Assembly: GCF_013114595.1 (NCBI RefSeq)
Contig: NZ_VTXE01000031.1
Span: forward strand, 1-54,488
Direction of reading: 5' to 3'
Length of the DNA stretch: 54,488 bases
Source: Vibrio sp. 99-8-1
GTDB taxonomy: Bacteria > Pseudomonadota > Gammaproteobacteria > Enterobacterales > Vibrionaceae
The translations under genes were made by a program, and so were the position numbers. This document shows, one piece after another, positions 6,776 to 15,603 of the stretch; the stretch's first letter is position 1; each line of letters starts with the position of its first letter. Below the pieces are notes generated by a model that did no database searches, had not been told where the DNA came from, and saw only the letters and a list, made by a program, of their open reading frames with translations.

Positions 6776-9139
6776 TTGAATATTAACAACGGATTTATCC
6801 TCACTCGTCAGGTGCGAGACGTACAGGACCAAACAGTAATAGAGCTGTGGCTAAGTACCGCAGAAGGGCCAACAAAGCTGACCATTTTGTCTGAGCAACC
6901 CGTTGTGTTTATTAACAGTGATGATGCCGTTTTCATTGAAACCCTACTACAACGCCATCCCTTATCCATAACGCTTTCCCCTCTTGAGCTGAAAACCTTT
7001 CAAGGTCACAACGTAACGGGGTGTTATGCACCTACCAATTTTGTTATTAATCAGTTTAATCAGTTACTAAAAGATAACGAGATCATCAGTTTCGAAAACG
7101 ACGTTAAACTTGCAGATCGCTTTCTTATGGAGCGTTTTATACAAGGGAGCGTTGAGTTTGCTGGCAATAGGGAAGATAAGCGTGATCATCTGCGTTTTCA
7201 TGATGCTAAGTGTCGCAAAGGGAATTATCACCCGACTCTTTCTTATGTCTCTCTAGATTTAGAGTGCTCTGAAAAAGGCATTTTATACTCTATTGGTTTA
7301 GCGTCACCACTTAACGAAGTGGTCATAATGATTGGTGAGCCCGAACAAGCGGATACGGCGATTTTGTGGGTCAAAGATGAAAAAGCCCTTTTGCTGGCGA
7401 TGGTCGAGTGGTTTAAAAGGTATGACCCAGATTTAATAGTCGGTTGGAATGTTATCGACTTTGACTTTCGCCTATTAGATAAGCGTGCGCAATGGCACAA
7501 TATTAAACTCAATATGGGCCGGGATAACAGTGCCATCTATTTCCGCCAGTCTAATCAGTCCCAGCAAGGTTTTATTACCATTCCCGGACGCGTTGTCCTT
7601 GATGGTATCGATACCTTGAAAACCGCCACTTACCAATTCTCTTCATGGTCTTTAGAGTCAGTATCTCAGCAACTATTAGGAGAAGGGAAAGCGATCCATA
7701 ACGTCCATGATCGTATGGATGAAATAAATCGAATGTACCGCGACGATAAGCCCTTGCTGGCAAAATATAACTTACAAGATTGTCGATTGGTCAACCGCAT
7801 ATTTGAAAAAACACACCTGATAGAGTTTGTTATTCAACGAAGTAAATTAACCGGTTTAGAACTTGATAGAATGGGAGGCTCAGTTGCCGCGTTTACCAAT
7901 TTGTATCTACCAAGATTGCACAGAGCCGGTTATGTTGCACCCAATTTAACCACCGAAGAGTGGCTAGCGAGTCCCGGTGGTTTTGTGATGGACTCTATTC
8001 CCAACCTCTACGACTCCGTTTTAGTGCTGGACTTTAAGAGCCTTTACCCATCCATAATCCGCACTTTCTTAATTGACCCTATGGGGCTTATTGAAGGATT
8101 GAAACTCGACGAGGGTAAAGAGCCAAATCAAGCAGTCAGCGGATTTATTGGTGGACAGTTTCACCGAACAAAACATTTCCTACCGCAAATGATAGAACAG
8201 TTGTGGGCAGCCCGAGAAAGTGCGAAAGCATCCAATGAACACGCCTTCTCCCAAGCCATTAAGATCATCATGAACTCATTTTATGGGGTATTAGGCTCAG
8301 CAGGATGTCGATTTTACGATGCTCGCCTCGCCTCCTCTATCACCATGCGCGGTCATGAGATCATGAAACAGACTAAAATATTAATTGAAGAGAAAGGTTA
8401 CCAAGTCATTTATGGTGATACCGACTCTACTTTTGTCGCGTTAAACGGCCCTTATAACCAGCAACAAGCGGATAACGTGGGTGCTGAGCTTGTTTGCTAC
8501 ATAAATCAGTGGTGGACCGAACATATTGAATCTCAATTTGGTCTAACTTCTTGTTTAGAACTTGAATATGAAACCCATTATAAAAAGTTTCTTATGCCAA
8601 CCATTCGAGGCGCAGAGGTTGGTTCAAAGAAACGTTATGCCGGACTTGTAGAACGAAATGGAGAGCAACAGATTATTTTCAAAGGTCTGGAAAGTGCTCG
8701 AACAGACTGGACAAAATTAGCGCAACAGTTCCAACTTAAGCTTTACCAGATGGTTTTTAACAATGAGAATCCTTGCGACTATATCCGACAGTACGTAGAA
8801 GCAACCTTGTTGGGTGAGCATGATCATTTATTGGTTTATCAAAAGCGATTAAGAAGAAAGTTGAGTGACTATCAAAAGAACATCCCACCGCAAGTGCGTG
8901 CAGCAAGGCTAGCAGATGAACACAATGCGAGACTCGGCCGAGCACTGCAGTACCAAAATAGAGGCCGTATAGAGTATCTTATTACGGTTAACGGCCCTGA
9001 ACCCTCTGAGTACCGCCAAAGCGCCATCGATTATCAGCACTATATCGATAAGCAATTAAAGCCCGTTGCTGATGCTATCTTGCCGTTTGTCGGTTTCGAT
9101 TTTGACGGGTTAAACGCCCCTCAGCTTGATCTATTTTAA
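6776..9139 (+). CDS. polB: DNA polymerase II (family B)
   Basis: A 787-residue family B polymerase with 3'-5' proofreading, used in replication restart and translesion synthesis (E. coli Pol II is 783 aa). All motifs are present: Exo I 'DLECSEKG' (about 160), Exo II 'GWNVIDFDF', Exo III 'YNLQDCRLV'; Pol motif A 'LDFKSLYPSI' (about 418), motif B 'KIIMNSFYGVLGS' (about 497), motif C 'YGDTDST' (about 545) and the KKRY motif 'GSKKRYAGL'. The start is a TTG at 6776, placed by the conserved beginning 'GFILTR'; the ribosome site before it is weak. I see no LexA box upstream although E. coli polB is SOS-controlled. Its stop overlaps the convergent neighbour by 3 bases. Confidence 0.95.
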   Translation: MNINNGFILTRQVRDVQDQTVIELWLSTAEGPTKLTILSEQPVVFINSDDAVFIETLLQRHPLSITLSPLELKTFQGHNVTGCYAPTNFVINQFNQLLKDNEIISFENDVKLADRFLMERFIQGSVEFAGNREDKRDHLRFHDAKCRKGNYHPTLSYVSLDLECSEKGILYSIGLASPLNEVVIMIGEPEQADTAILWVKDEKALLLAMVEWFKRYDPDLIVGWNVIDFDFRLLDKRAQWHNIKLNMGRDNSAIYFRQSNQSQQGFITIPGRVVLDGIDTLKTATYQFSSWSLESVSQQLLGEGKAIHNVHDRMDEINRMYRDDKPLLAKYNLQDCRLVNRIFEKTHLIEFVIQRSKLTGLELDRMGGSVAAFTNLYLPRLHRAGYVAPNLTTEEWLASPGGFVMDSIPNLYDSVLVLDFKSLYPSIIRTFLIDPMGLIEGLKLDEGKEPNQAVSGFIGGQFHRTKHFLPQMIEQLWAARESAKASNEHAFSQAIKIIMNSFYGVLGSAGCRFYDARLASSITMRGHEIMKQTKILIEEKGYQVIYGDTDSTFVALNGPYNQQQADNVGAELVCYINQWWTEHIESQFGLTSCLELEYETHYKKFLMPTIRGAEVGSKKRYAGLVERNGEQQIIFKGLESARTDWTKLAQQFQLKLYQMVFNNENPCDYIRQYVEATLLGEHDHLLVYQKRLRRKLSDYQKNIPPQVRAARLADEHNARLGRALQYQNRGRIEYLITVNGPEPSEYRQSAIDYQHYIDKQLKPVADAILPFVGFDFDGLNAPQLDLF

Positions 9140-9909
9140 CCAATTCTAAACTCGGTTTTTTTAAAAGCTTTGACTAGCCAATCGCCAAAATCATCAATTA
9201 ACCCAACCACAGAACGTTTTGGGACGTAGCGGCCAGAGAGCAGTATTTCTAAACGTTTTATCTGCTGCTCTTTCTCCGGGTGATAGCGAAGAAAATGTTG
9301 ACCGCACTCTATCGGGTCATCAAACCAATGCTTATCTTTATGCATGATTAACGAGTAGCTGGCTCGCAATAATTTTTTGGCTAAAACAGCTTGATGCCTA
9401 ATCTGTTCAGACTGAGACTTAGCTAGCGCGATTTTACGTCGATAGTGTTTAACCCACTCATCGACGTCCATATTCCAATATTTTGCTATCTCCCAACTCG
9501 GCTCAAACTCTCCATACCGACTAGAGAGATCATCACCATATATGCACACCGAACAGTGCTTAAGCATAAAGCCCCAAGTGAATATGCTTTCCAACTGCAA
9601 TATTTCATGAGCTTTAACAAACTGAAATGACAGCTCAGTGATAAATGGATACGCTTTTTTGAAACGCCATTTAATGGTATTCACTAGTGTTGTGGTTCTG
9701 TCATCCAAATTACCATTTGTCACCACGATGATATCGACGTTTGAGCGTCCTTCAATGGCGGTTTTTCTCGCTACACTTCCATAAAGATACAGGCTATGTA
9801 GATTGGGGCCAAAACCACCACTAAGGGAATGAATAAGCTCTTTTACTACTGGCTGATAGGCATACTGAAATGGTTTATCAGGATCAATTAAGGGTAATGT
9901 TCTTGTCAC
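9136..9909 (-). CDS. Nucleotidyltransferase-fold protein of unknown substrate
   Basis: A 257-residue soluble protein whose N-terminal third looks like a minimal nucleotidyltransferase (pol beta superfamily): 'LYLYGSVARKTAIEGRSNVDIIVV', with G44-S45 and an acidic motif at 57-59. The family needs two acidic residues (D-h-D); here the first is N57 and only D59 remains, so metal binding may be weakened or the enzyme may have changed role. The C-terminal part (about 115-257) is helical and rich in K/R and W and resembles the accessory helical domain of aminoglycoside/streptomycin adenylyltransferase-like proteins. It is convergent with polB and upstream of efpL on the opposite strand. Function not recognised. 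Confidence 0.7.
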   Translation of the reverse strand: MTRTLPLIDPDKPFQYAYQPVVKELIHSLSGGFGPNLHSLYLYGSVARKTAIEGRSNVDIIVVTNGNLDDRTTTLVNTIKWRFKKAYPFITELSFQFVKAHEILQLESIFTWGFMLKHCSVCIYGDDLSSRYGEFEPSWEIAKYWNMDVDEWVKHYRRKIALAKSQSEQIRHQAVLAKKLLRASYSLIMHKDKHWFDDPIECGQHFLRYHPEKEQQIKRLEILLSGRYVPKRSVVGLIDDFGDWLVKAFKKTEFRIG

Positions 9910-10134
9910 GGCGATGTTCTAAAACCTTGGGTTGATCAAAATGAAGTGATTAACGCAATTATGCGCGAATCGGTTTGGATTTCAACAAAGACGTTGTATT
10001 CTACTCTTTTGCCCCAATTTAATCGCTATGACCAAGTAACAAAATGATGCTTGCTCGGCGAGTTGAGTAAATTGAATAAATACAATAAATTTAGAATATT
10101 TTAAGAATAAATAGATTAACAAAGGATAAATCCC

Positions 10135-10704
10135 ATGCCTAAGGCAAGTGAACTAAAAAAAGGTTTTGTTATTGAATCTAACGGCAAAATGTTGCTTATT
10201 AAAGATATCGAAATTACCACTCCAGGTGGTCGTGGCGGCGCAAAAATATATAAACTTCGCTGCGCTGATCTAGCAAACGGCTCAAGAATAGATGAGCGTT
10301 TTAAATCCGATGAAGTTGTTGATACTGTTGAGATGACCAAGCGCTCATCCACATTTTCCTACACTGACGGTGACGAATATGTGTTTATGGATACTGAGAA
10401 CTTTGACCAGTACAGCTTTAACAAAGAAGATATTCAAGACGAACTGCTATTTATTACCGAAGATATTCAAGGTTTATTCGTTATCTTGGTAGATGGCAAA
10501 GCGGCCTCTATAGAATTACCAGCCTCCGTTGAGTTGGTGATTGAAGACACTGACCCATCCATTAAAGGTGCGTCTGCATCCGCCCGTACTAAGCCAGCTC
10601 GTTTTGCTACGGGTTTGTCTGTACAAGTTCCTGAATACATCGCCTCTGGTGACAAAATTAAAATCAACACCGCTGAGCGTAAATACATCAGCCGTGCAGA
10701 CTAA
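10135..10704 (+). CDS. efpL: Elongation factor P-like protein EfpL (YeiP)
   Basis: A 189-residue paralogue of EF-P, which binds the ribosome E-site and relieves stalling at proline and related motifs. It has the three beta-barrel domains: KOW-like N-terminus (about 1-65), OB domain (about 68-130) and the C-terminal OB domain ending 'SGDKIKINTAERKYISRA', close to the EF-P signature. The loop that carries the modified lysine in EF-P is 'TPGGRGGAK' with R33 at the tip, the mark of EfpL/YeiP. AAGGA lies 7 nt before the ATG. A possible promoter is TTGAGT (10063) with TAAATT (10086), 17 bp apart. It forms an operon with the next gene. Confidence 0.93.
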   Translation: MPKASELKKGFVIESNGKMLLIKDIEITTPGGRGGAKIYKLRCADLANGSRIDERFKSDEVVDTVEMTKRSSTFSYTDGDEYVFMDTENFDQYSFNKEDIQDELLFITEDIQGLFVILVDGKAASIELPASVELVIEDTDPSIKGASASARTKPARFATGLSVQVPEYIASGDKIKINTAERKYISRAD

Positions 10705-10716
10705 TAAGGAGTCATA

Positions 10717-11055
10717 ATGTCGGATCAAGAAAATTCATTAGAGCTAATGTCGTACGATGATGTTATTGAAACGGCTTACGATATTTTTTTGGAGATGGCT
10801 CCAGACAATTTGGAAGCCGCTGATGTCATCATCTTCACTGCTCAGTTTGAAGATAGAGGCGCTGCCGAATTAGTAGAAACCGCAGACGACTGGATAGAAC
10901 ATGTGGGTTTCGACATTGATAAAGAAGTGTACGCTGAAGTGCGTATCGGTCTGGTCAATGAAGAATCTGATGTACTGGATGAAGTGTTCGCCCGCTTGCT
11001 TATTAGTCGCGACGCAGAGCACAAGTTTTGCCATGTGCTTTGGAAAAGAGACTAA
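10717..11055 (+). CDS. yciU: HI1450/YciU family dsDNA-mimic protein
   Basis: A 112-residue, very acidic protein matching the YciU/HI1450 (DUF440) family, whose surface charges imitate double-stranded DNA; a Haemophilus relative was reported to bind HU. Recognisable stretches are 'LMSYDDVIETAYDIFLEMAPDNLEAADV' in pieces, 'FEDRGAAELVE', 'W' at the conserved 'DDWIEHVGF' and the C-terminal 'CHVLWKRD'. It starts 12 bp after efpL with AAGGAG in front, and a terminator follows, so the two genes form one unit. A link between EfpL and YciU is only contextual. Confidence 0.9.
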   Translation: MSDQENSLELMSYDDVIETAYDIFLEMAPDNLEAADVIIFTAQFEDRGAAELVETADDWIEHVGFDIDKEVYAEVRIGLVNEESDVLDEVFARLLISRDAEHKFCHVLWKRD

Positions 11056-11120
11056 GACAGAGAGCCACAACTCTGTATCGCGTTACTCAAGTATCACGTA
11101 ACTCATCTACCAAGTAACAT

Positions 11121-11145
11121 AAAGGGGCTAGCTAGCCCCTTTATT
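11121..11145 (+). terminator. Terminator of efpL-yciU
   Basis: AAAGGGGCTA GCTAGCCCCTTT is a perfect self-complementary hairpin at 11121-11142, followed by ATTTAT. Both sides are A/T-flanked, so it may also serve rluB on the other strand. Confidence 0.85.
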
Positions 11146-11170
11146 TATATCTGTTGTCTCGACCAAGTCA

Positions 11171-12064
11171 CTACTTACGAGAGCGACGGCGCTGTTGGTT
11201 GCTGCGTCCCTTTGGAGTACTCACTCGCTCTTCATGGCGCTTAACTGCGCGGCGAATCTTCTGGCTACGAGAGCGCTCACGTTTACGTGAGGTATTATTA
11301 ACATCGATTAAACTGGTTTTCTCTGCTGGAAGTTCAACTAACTCTCTTAAGTAGTTTACTTCTTTCAGCTCCAGCTCCATCCATCCACCACGAGGCAGTG
11401 TCTTTTCTAAGAAGATATCACCATAACGAACACGCTTTAGACGACTTACTGTGGTGTCTTGAGATTCCCACAATCGACGTACTTCGCGGTTTCTACCTTC
11501 ATTAATCACCACATAAAATGTGTGATTCATTCCTTCGCCACCAGCATGAACAATATCTTCAAATCGTGCCATGCCGTCTTCTAACTTAACGCCTTTAACG
11601 AGGTTACGAACGTTTTGTTCGGTAACATCACCAAATACACGTACAAGATATTCACGTTCAACTTGTCGGCTTGGGTGCATCAGTCGATTTGCCAATTCAC
11701 CATCCGTCGTAAATAACAAAAGACCAGAAGTATTAGCATCTAGACGACCAACTGAAATCCAACGTGAACCACGAATTTTAGGTAAGCGGTCAAAAACAGT
11801 GCGACGACCTTCAGGATCATGACGAGTACACAGCTCACCTTCAGGTTTGTAGTAAGCTAATACACGACAAACAGCAGCTTCGGTTGTTTTTAAATTAACG
11901 GTATGCCCATCAATACGTACTACAGCGTTGTCATCTTCCAGACGCTCGCCTAGCTTAGCTACAATGCCATTAACACTAATACGGCCCGCTTTAATTAAAG
12001 CTTCTAGTTCACGTCGTGAACCATGCCCGGCAGTTGCGAGTACTTTCTGTAATTTTTCGCTCAT
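11171..12064 (-). CDS. rluB: 23S rRNA pseudouridine(2605) synthase
   Basis: A 297-residue RsuA-family pseudouridine synthase. It has an N-terminal S4 RNA-binding domain ('EKLQKVLATAGHGSRRELEALIKAGRISVNG' region, about 3-60), the catalytic motif 'VGRLDANTSGLLLFTTDGELAN' with the essential aspartate (about D104), 'GRNREVRRLWES' and 'VSRLKRVRYG' typical of the family, and a basic, low-complexity C-terminal tail rich in R/K/S (last 40 residues) likely to touch rRNA. RluB rather than RluE/RsuA is chosen from length, tail and position next to yciO-rnm, the E. coli order. Confidence 0.92.
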   Translation of the reverse strand: MSEKLQKVLATAGHGSRRELEALIKAGRISVNGIVAKLGERLEDDNAVVRIDGHTVNLKTTEAAVCRVLAYYKPEGELCTRHDPEGRRTVFDRLPKIRGSRWISVGRLDANTSGLLLFTTDGELANRLMHPSRQVEREYLVRVFGDVTEQNVRNLVKGVKLEDGMARFEDIVHAGGEGMNHTFYVVINEGRNREVRRLWESQDTTVSRLKRVRYGDIFLEKTLPRGGWMELELKEVNYLRELVELPAEKTSLIDVNNTSRKRERSRSQKIRRAVKRHEERVSTPKGRSNQQRRRSRK

Positions 12065-12246
12065 CTATAACCCTTTTCTGTCGTCTTCACAGACGTCAAT
12101 AATTTCAATTAACTAAACACTAATTTAAATACGCTAAATTTTTAGCAGCTGGGAATTATACATCAATTGAATTATTTTATTGCAGTATTTTTGACAAAAA
12201 AATAGCAGCCAAATCTGACTGCTACATAACGCGATTACGGAATCGA

Positions 12247-12867
12247 TTACTCAAACGGAGTAGGATCCCCGGCACCACGTCTAGCGACGACTGCTTCGTC
12301 TTCGCTAAAGTCAATAACCGTCGTTGGTTGCTCACCTAAATAACCACCGTTCATGATTAAATCTACTGCGTGTTCCAATTTGTCACGAATATCTTCAGGA
12401 TCAGATTCCGTATCATTGCTTCCCGGTAGAATTAACGATGTCGACATTAAAGGCTCACCTAATGCTTCCAGTAAATCCAAAGCGATTTTATTATCTGGAA
12501 CACGAATACCGATGGTTTTTCGCTTAGCATTCATTAATCGACGAGGTACCTCTTTGGTCCCTTTAAAAATAAAGGTATAAGGCCCAGGGGTATTATTTTT
12601 TAATAATCGAAACGCGGTATTATCTATCCGTGCGTAGATTGAAAGCTCAGATAAATCTCGGCATAGCAGAGTAAAGTTATGCTTATCATCTATTTTACGA
12701 ATGCGACATATTCTTTCTAATGCTTGTTTATTTTCCAACTGACACCCTAGCGCATAGCCAGAGTCGGTTGGATAAACCACCACACCGCCATTTCTAATAA
12801 TTGCGACAGCTTGGTTAATTAATCTAGCTTGTGGATTGTCAGGGTGTAAATAAAAAAACTGACTCAT
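12247..12867 (-). CDS. yciO: YciO, Sua5/YciO/YrdC-family protein
   Basis: A 206-residue protein of the Sua5/YciO/YrdC family, the same length as E. coli YciO. Relatives TsaC/Sua5 make threonylcarbamoyl-AMP for tRNA t6A37; YciO itself is a paralogue with a less certain role. Seen: 'GGVVVYPTDSGYALGC' near the start, 'KRKTIGIRVPD' (the KRxxxxRxP nucleotide-binding part), and 'GEPLMSTSLILPG'. It begins two bases after the rnm stop, with GGAG 5 nt upstream, so the two are co-translated. Confidence 0.92.
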   Translation of the reverse strand: MSQFFYLHPDNPQARLINQAVAIIRNGGVVVYPTDSGYALGCQLENKQALERICRIRKIDDKHNFTLLCRDLSELSIYARIDNTAFRLLKNNTPGPYTFIFKGTKEVPRRLMNAKRKTIGIRVPDNKIALDLLEALGEPLMSTSLILPGSNDTESDPEDIRDKLEHAVDLIMNGGYLGEQPTTVIDFSEDEAVVARRGAGDPTPFE

Positions 12868-12869
12868 TG

Positions 12870-13742
12870 TTACTCCTTACCACCGATAATCTCGGTATTT
12901 TCTACTGGGGTTATGCCCCAATCTTTCCATACAGGCTCTACACCAGAAGGCAGCCAGAGGTTTCGACCAAGCTCCGTCCAAGGGGAAGGATAATGAAAGT
13001 CAGAACCTTGTGAGGCTAATATACTGTATTGTATAGCATAATCCGCCAAGTTTCGCCTCTCTTGTTGCGACTGTTGAGGTAACGACACTTCCATCGCGTC
13101 TCCTCCGGCTTCTACAAAAGAGGAAATCAGACGTTTAATCCATTTTGCCGTCAGCTTATAACGGCCGGGATGCGCGAGAACAGCTTGTCCTCCGGCATCA
13201 TGAATAGCGGAGACCGCTTCTTCAATCGAACACCAACTTGGCGGCACATAACCTGGGTTATTTCGGGTTAAGAACTTTTTAAATACCTGCTGCATCGTTT
13301 TGGCGTGGCCATTTTCCACCAGCCACTTAGCAAAATGCGCACGGGTTATCGGTGCTCCATCTGCAATGATAGATACTTCATCATACACTGGTGCGTTCAC
13401 GGCTTTAGACAAACGTTCAGCCATTAACTTGGCTCTATCCACGCGTCTCTGCTGTTGTTGCTCAATCAAGGTGGTCATCGCGACATTGTTGTTATCGATG
13501 TTAAGCCCAACAATATGGATGTCTTTGTTTTGCCATAACGTCGATATTTCTATCCCGCTAATCAGCTGTATAGGTAAGTTCTGCTGCGCAATATAACGTT
13601 GAGCAGCGAGTGAACCTATTACCGTATCATGGTCGGTAATAGCCAGCACATCGATAGAAAACTCTAACGCTCTATCAACGATGGCTTCCGGTGTTAAGCG
13701 ACCATCTGAAGCTGTTGTATGACAATGAAGATCTATTTTCAT
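12870..13742 (-). CDS. rnm: RNase AM (YciV/TrpH), PHP-domain 5'-3' exoribonuclease
   Basis: A 290-residue PHP-domain phosphoesterase. The E. coli protein is a 5'-3' exoribonuclease that trims rRNA 5' ends and short RNAs. PHP metal motifs are seen: 'HCHTTASDGR' (6-15), 'ITDHDT' (36-41), an E around 'GIEIST' (about 62-66), 'VLAHPGRY' and the late 'SQGSDFH'. Length fits the family (about 290). The gene points away from trp; its ATG is 8 bp from the trp -35 box, so TrpR binding might affect its promoter. Confidence 0.92.
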   Translation of the reverse strand: MKIDLHCHTTASDGRLTPEAIVDRALEFSIDVLAITDHDTVIGSLAAQRYIAQQNLPIQLISGIEISTLWQNKDIHIVGLNIDNNNVAMTTLIEQQQQRRVDRAKLMAERLSKAVNAPVYDEVSIIADGAPITRAHFAKWLVENGHAKTMQQVFKKFLTRNNPGYVPPSWCSIEEAVSAIHDAGGQAVLAHPGRYKLTAKWIKRLISSFVEAGGDAMEVSLPQQSQQERRNLADYAIQYSILASQGSDFHYPSPWTELGRNLWLPSGVEPVWKDWGITPVENTEIIGGKE

Positions 13743-13749
13743 TTAAACC

Positions 13750-13783
13750 TTGACTTTACTCGCAAGTACTAGTTTACTAGTAC
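13750..13783 (+). promoter_or_regulatory. trp promoter with overlapping TrpR operator
   Basis: -35 TTGACT (13750-13755), 17-bp spacer, -10 TTTACT (13773-13778). A perfect 18-bp palindrome GTACTAGTTTACTAGTAC (13766-13783) covers the -10 and closely matches the E. coli trp operator core ACTAGTTAACTAGT. TrpR with bound tryptophan would block RNA polymerase here. Confidence 0.93.
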
Positions 13784-13811
13784 GAAATATCAAACAGGAA
13801 TCGAAACGCCC

Positions 13812-13916
13812 ATGTTACTAGAAACCACTCAAATGCCTAGCACTAATGTTACAAGCCAAACGCTTGTTGCATCATGGTGGCGTATTTGGATAGAGTTTAG
13901 TGGGCGATGCTATTAG
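13812..13916 (+). CDS. trpL: trp operon leader peptide
   Basis: A 34-codon ORF beginning MLLETTQMPS with three tryptophan codons, W22-W23 and W26 ('SWWRIW'), ending in TAG at 13914. An AGGAA sits upstream. The attenuator hairpin follows 25 nt later. Ribosome stalling at the Trp codons when charged tRNA-Trp is scarce would prevent the terminator from forming. Confidence 0.92.
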   Translation: MLLETTQMPSTNVTSQTLVASWWRIWIEFSGRCY

Positions 13917-13940
13917 GTCAAATATCTAGAATAGTTTATA

Positions 13941-13967
13941 AAGCCCGCTAATTGAGCGGGCTTTTTT
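13941..13967 (+). terminator. trp attenuator
   Basis: A 9-bp perfect stem AAGCCCGCT (13941-13949) with AGCGGGCTT (13955-13963), 5-nt loop, and a run of six T. It lies between trpL and trpE. GGGC at 13902-13905, at the end of trpL, could pair with GCCC of the 5' arm as the start of an antiterminator. Confidence 0.92.
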
Positions 13968-14031
13968 GATCCACTCCCCTTTTAGAACAAAGAAATAGAT
14001 TTCGATAAAATGACTGAGTTAAGGACGTCTT

Positions 14032-15603
14032 ATGAATAAGGCAATAAAAATAGAACAGAAGGGACAGTTAGATGTTTTGACGCTGACGGTTCCCTATTGC
14101 GCGGATCCAACAGAACTGTTTCAAGTACTTTGCGCAGATAAAACCAACAGTCTTTTATTAGAATCTGCAGATATCGATTCAAAACAAAACCTAAAAAGTA
14201 TGTTGTTGATCGATACAGCGGTGCGAATTGAATGCCGTGGCAATAACGTGGTTTTAACGGCACTAACAGAAAATGGCTCACACGCGATTCAACGTATCGC
14301 TTCCCATATTACTGATGAAGTGCAATCGACATACTCTGACAACTGTTTAGAGTTGAAATTCGTCACTCCCGATACAGAATTAGATGAAGATGGTCGCATG
14401 AAGGAAGCGTCTTCTTTCGATGCACTGCGTATTGTTCAACATAGCTTTGACATTGAAGGTAAAGATAACTTCTCACTATTTATGGGCGGGCTGTTTGCTT
14501 TCGATCTGGTTGCTAATTTTGAGCCTATCGGAGCTGCAACACAAATTAACAACTGCCCCGATTATGTCTTTTATCTTGCTGAAACATTAATGACCATTGA
14601 TCACCAGCAACAATCATGTACCGTCCAAGGCAGCGTATTTGATGGGACTCAACAGACCAAGCAGCGATTATCTCAACGTCTAAACGACATCTCCACGCTA
14701 AGCCACAAACCGGCGCCGTTAAAAAAGGCACAGAAGTTAAAAGAGTGTGCCGTTACTACAAATATCTCTGATGACGAGTTTTGTAACACCGTCACCGATT
14801 TAAAAAAGTTTGTGGTACAAGGGGATGTGTTCCAAGTTGTTCCGTCTCGACAATTTACCTTACCGTGCCCTTCTCCACTGGCCTCATATAAACAGTTGAA
14901 GCAGAGTAACCCTAGCCCATATATGTTTTATATGCATGATGCGCTGTTTACTCTATTTGGCGCATCTCCAGAAAGTGCGCTCAAATATGAAAAACAGTCT
15001 AACCAAGTTGAAATCTACCCCATCGCAGGAACTCGATTAAGGGGCAAAAATGCCGATGGTTCAATCAACCTAGATTTAGACGGACGCATTGAGCTGGAAC
15101 TGCGCAGTGATAAAAAAGAGAACGCCGAACATATGATGCTAGTTGATCTCGCCAGAAATGATGTGGCGAGAATCTCCGCGCCGGGAACCCGTTATGTTGC
15201 GGATTTACTGAAGGTTGACCGTTACAGTCACGTCATGCATTTGGTATCCCGAGTTGTTGGCCAACTGCATGATGATCTCGATGCGTTACACGCTTATCAG
15301 GCTTGCATGAATATGGGCACGTTGACCGGTGCACCGAAAATTCGAGCCATGCAGTTAATTCGTCAAGTAGAAAAATCTCGACGAGGCAGTTATGGTGGCG
15401 CTGTTGGTTACTTAACGGGTCAAGGGGATCTCGATACTTGTATTGTTATTCGTTCTGCGTATGTCGAAAATGGCATAGCGCAAGTTCAAGCTGGAGCGGG
15501 TGTGGTTTACGACTCGGATCCACAAGCTGAAGCTGATGAAACCCGCAACAAAGCACAGGCAGTTATCTCAGCCATTCAACATGCTCACTTGGAGAATCTA
15601 TAA
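14032..15603 (+). CDS. trpE: Anthranilate synthase component I
   Basis: A 523-residue enzyme that turns chorismate plus ammonia into anthranilate, with TrpG supplying ammonia from glutamine. The tryptophan feedback site 'LLLES' is at about 37-41. The C-terminal chorismate-binding domain shows 'VFQVVPSRQF', 'PSPYMFYM', 'IAGTRLRGK', 'EHMMLVDLARND', 'GAPKIRAMQLI' and 'RGSYGGAVGYL'. First structural gene of the operon, preceded by the attenuator. Its TAA overlaps the ATG of trpG (TAATG), which should keep the two subunits in balance. Confidence 0.97.
   Translation: MNKAIKIEQKGQLDVLTLTVPYCADPTELFQVLCADKTNSLLLESADIDSKQNLKSMLLIDTAVRIECRGNNVVLTALTENGSHAIQRIASHITDEVQSTYSDNCLELKFVTPDTELDEDGRMKEASSFDALRIVQHSFDIEGKDNFSLFMGGLFAFDLVANFEPIGAATQINNCPDYVFYLAETLMTIDHQQQSCTVQGSVFDGTQQTKQRLSQRLNDISTLSHKPAPLKKAQKLKECAVTTNISDDEFCNTVTDLKKFVVQGDVFQVVPSRQFTLPCPSPLASYKQLKQSNPSPYMFYMHDALFTLFGASPESALKYEKQSNQVEIYPIAGTRLRGKNADGSINLDLDGRIELELRSDKKENAEHMMLVDLARNDVARISAPGTRYVADLLKVDRYSHVMHLVSRVVGQLHDDLDALHAYQACMNMGTLTGAPKIRAMQLIRQVEKSRRGSYGGAVGYLTGQGDLDTCIVIRSAYVENGIAQVQAGAGVVYDSDPQAEADETRNKAQAVISAIQHAHLENL

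Noticed and set aside
11121..11142. Palindrome AAAGGGGCTAGCTAGCCCCTTT as an operator
   Set aside because: Position just after yciU, GC-rich stem and T-rich tail make it a terminator.
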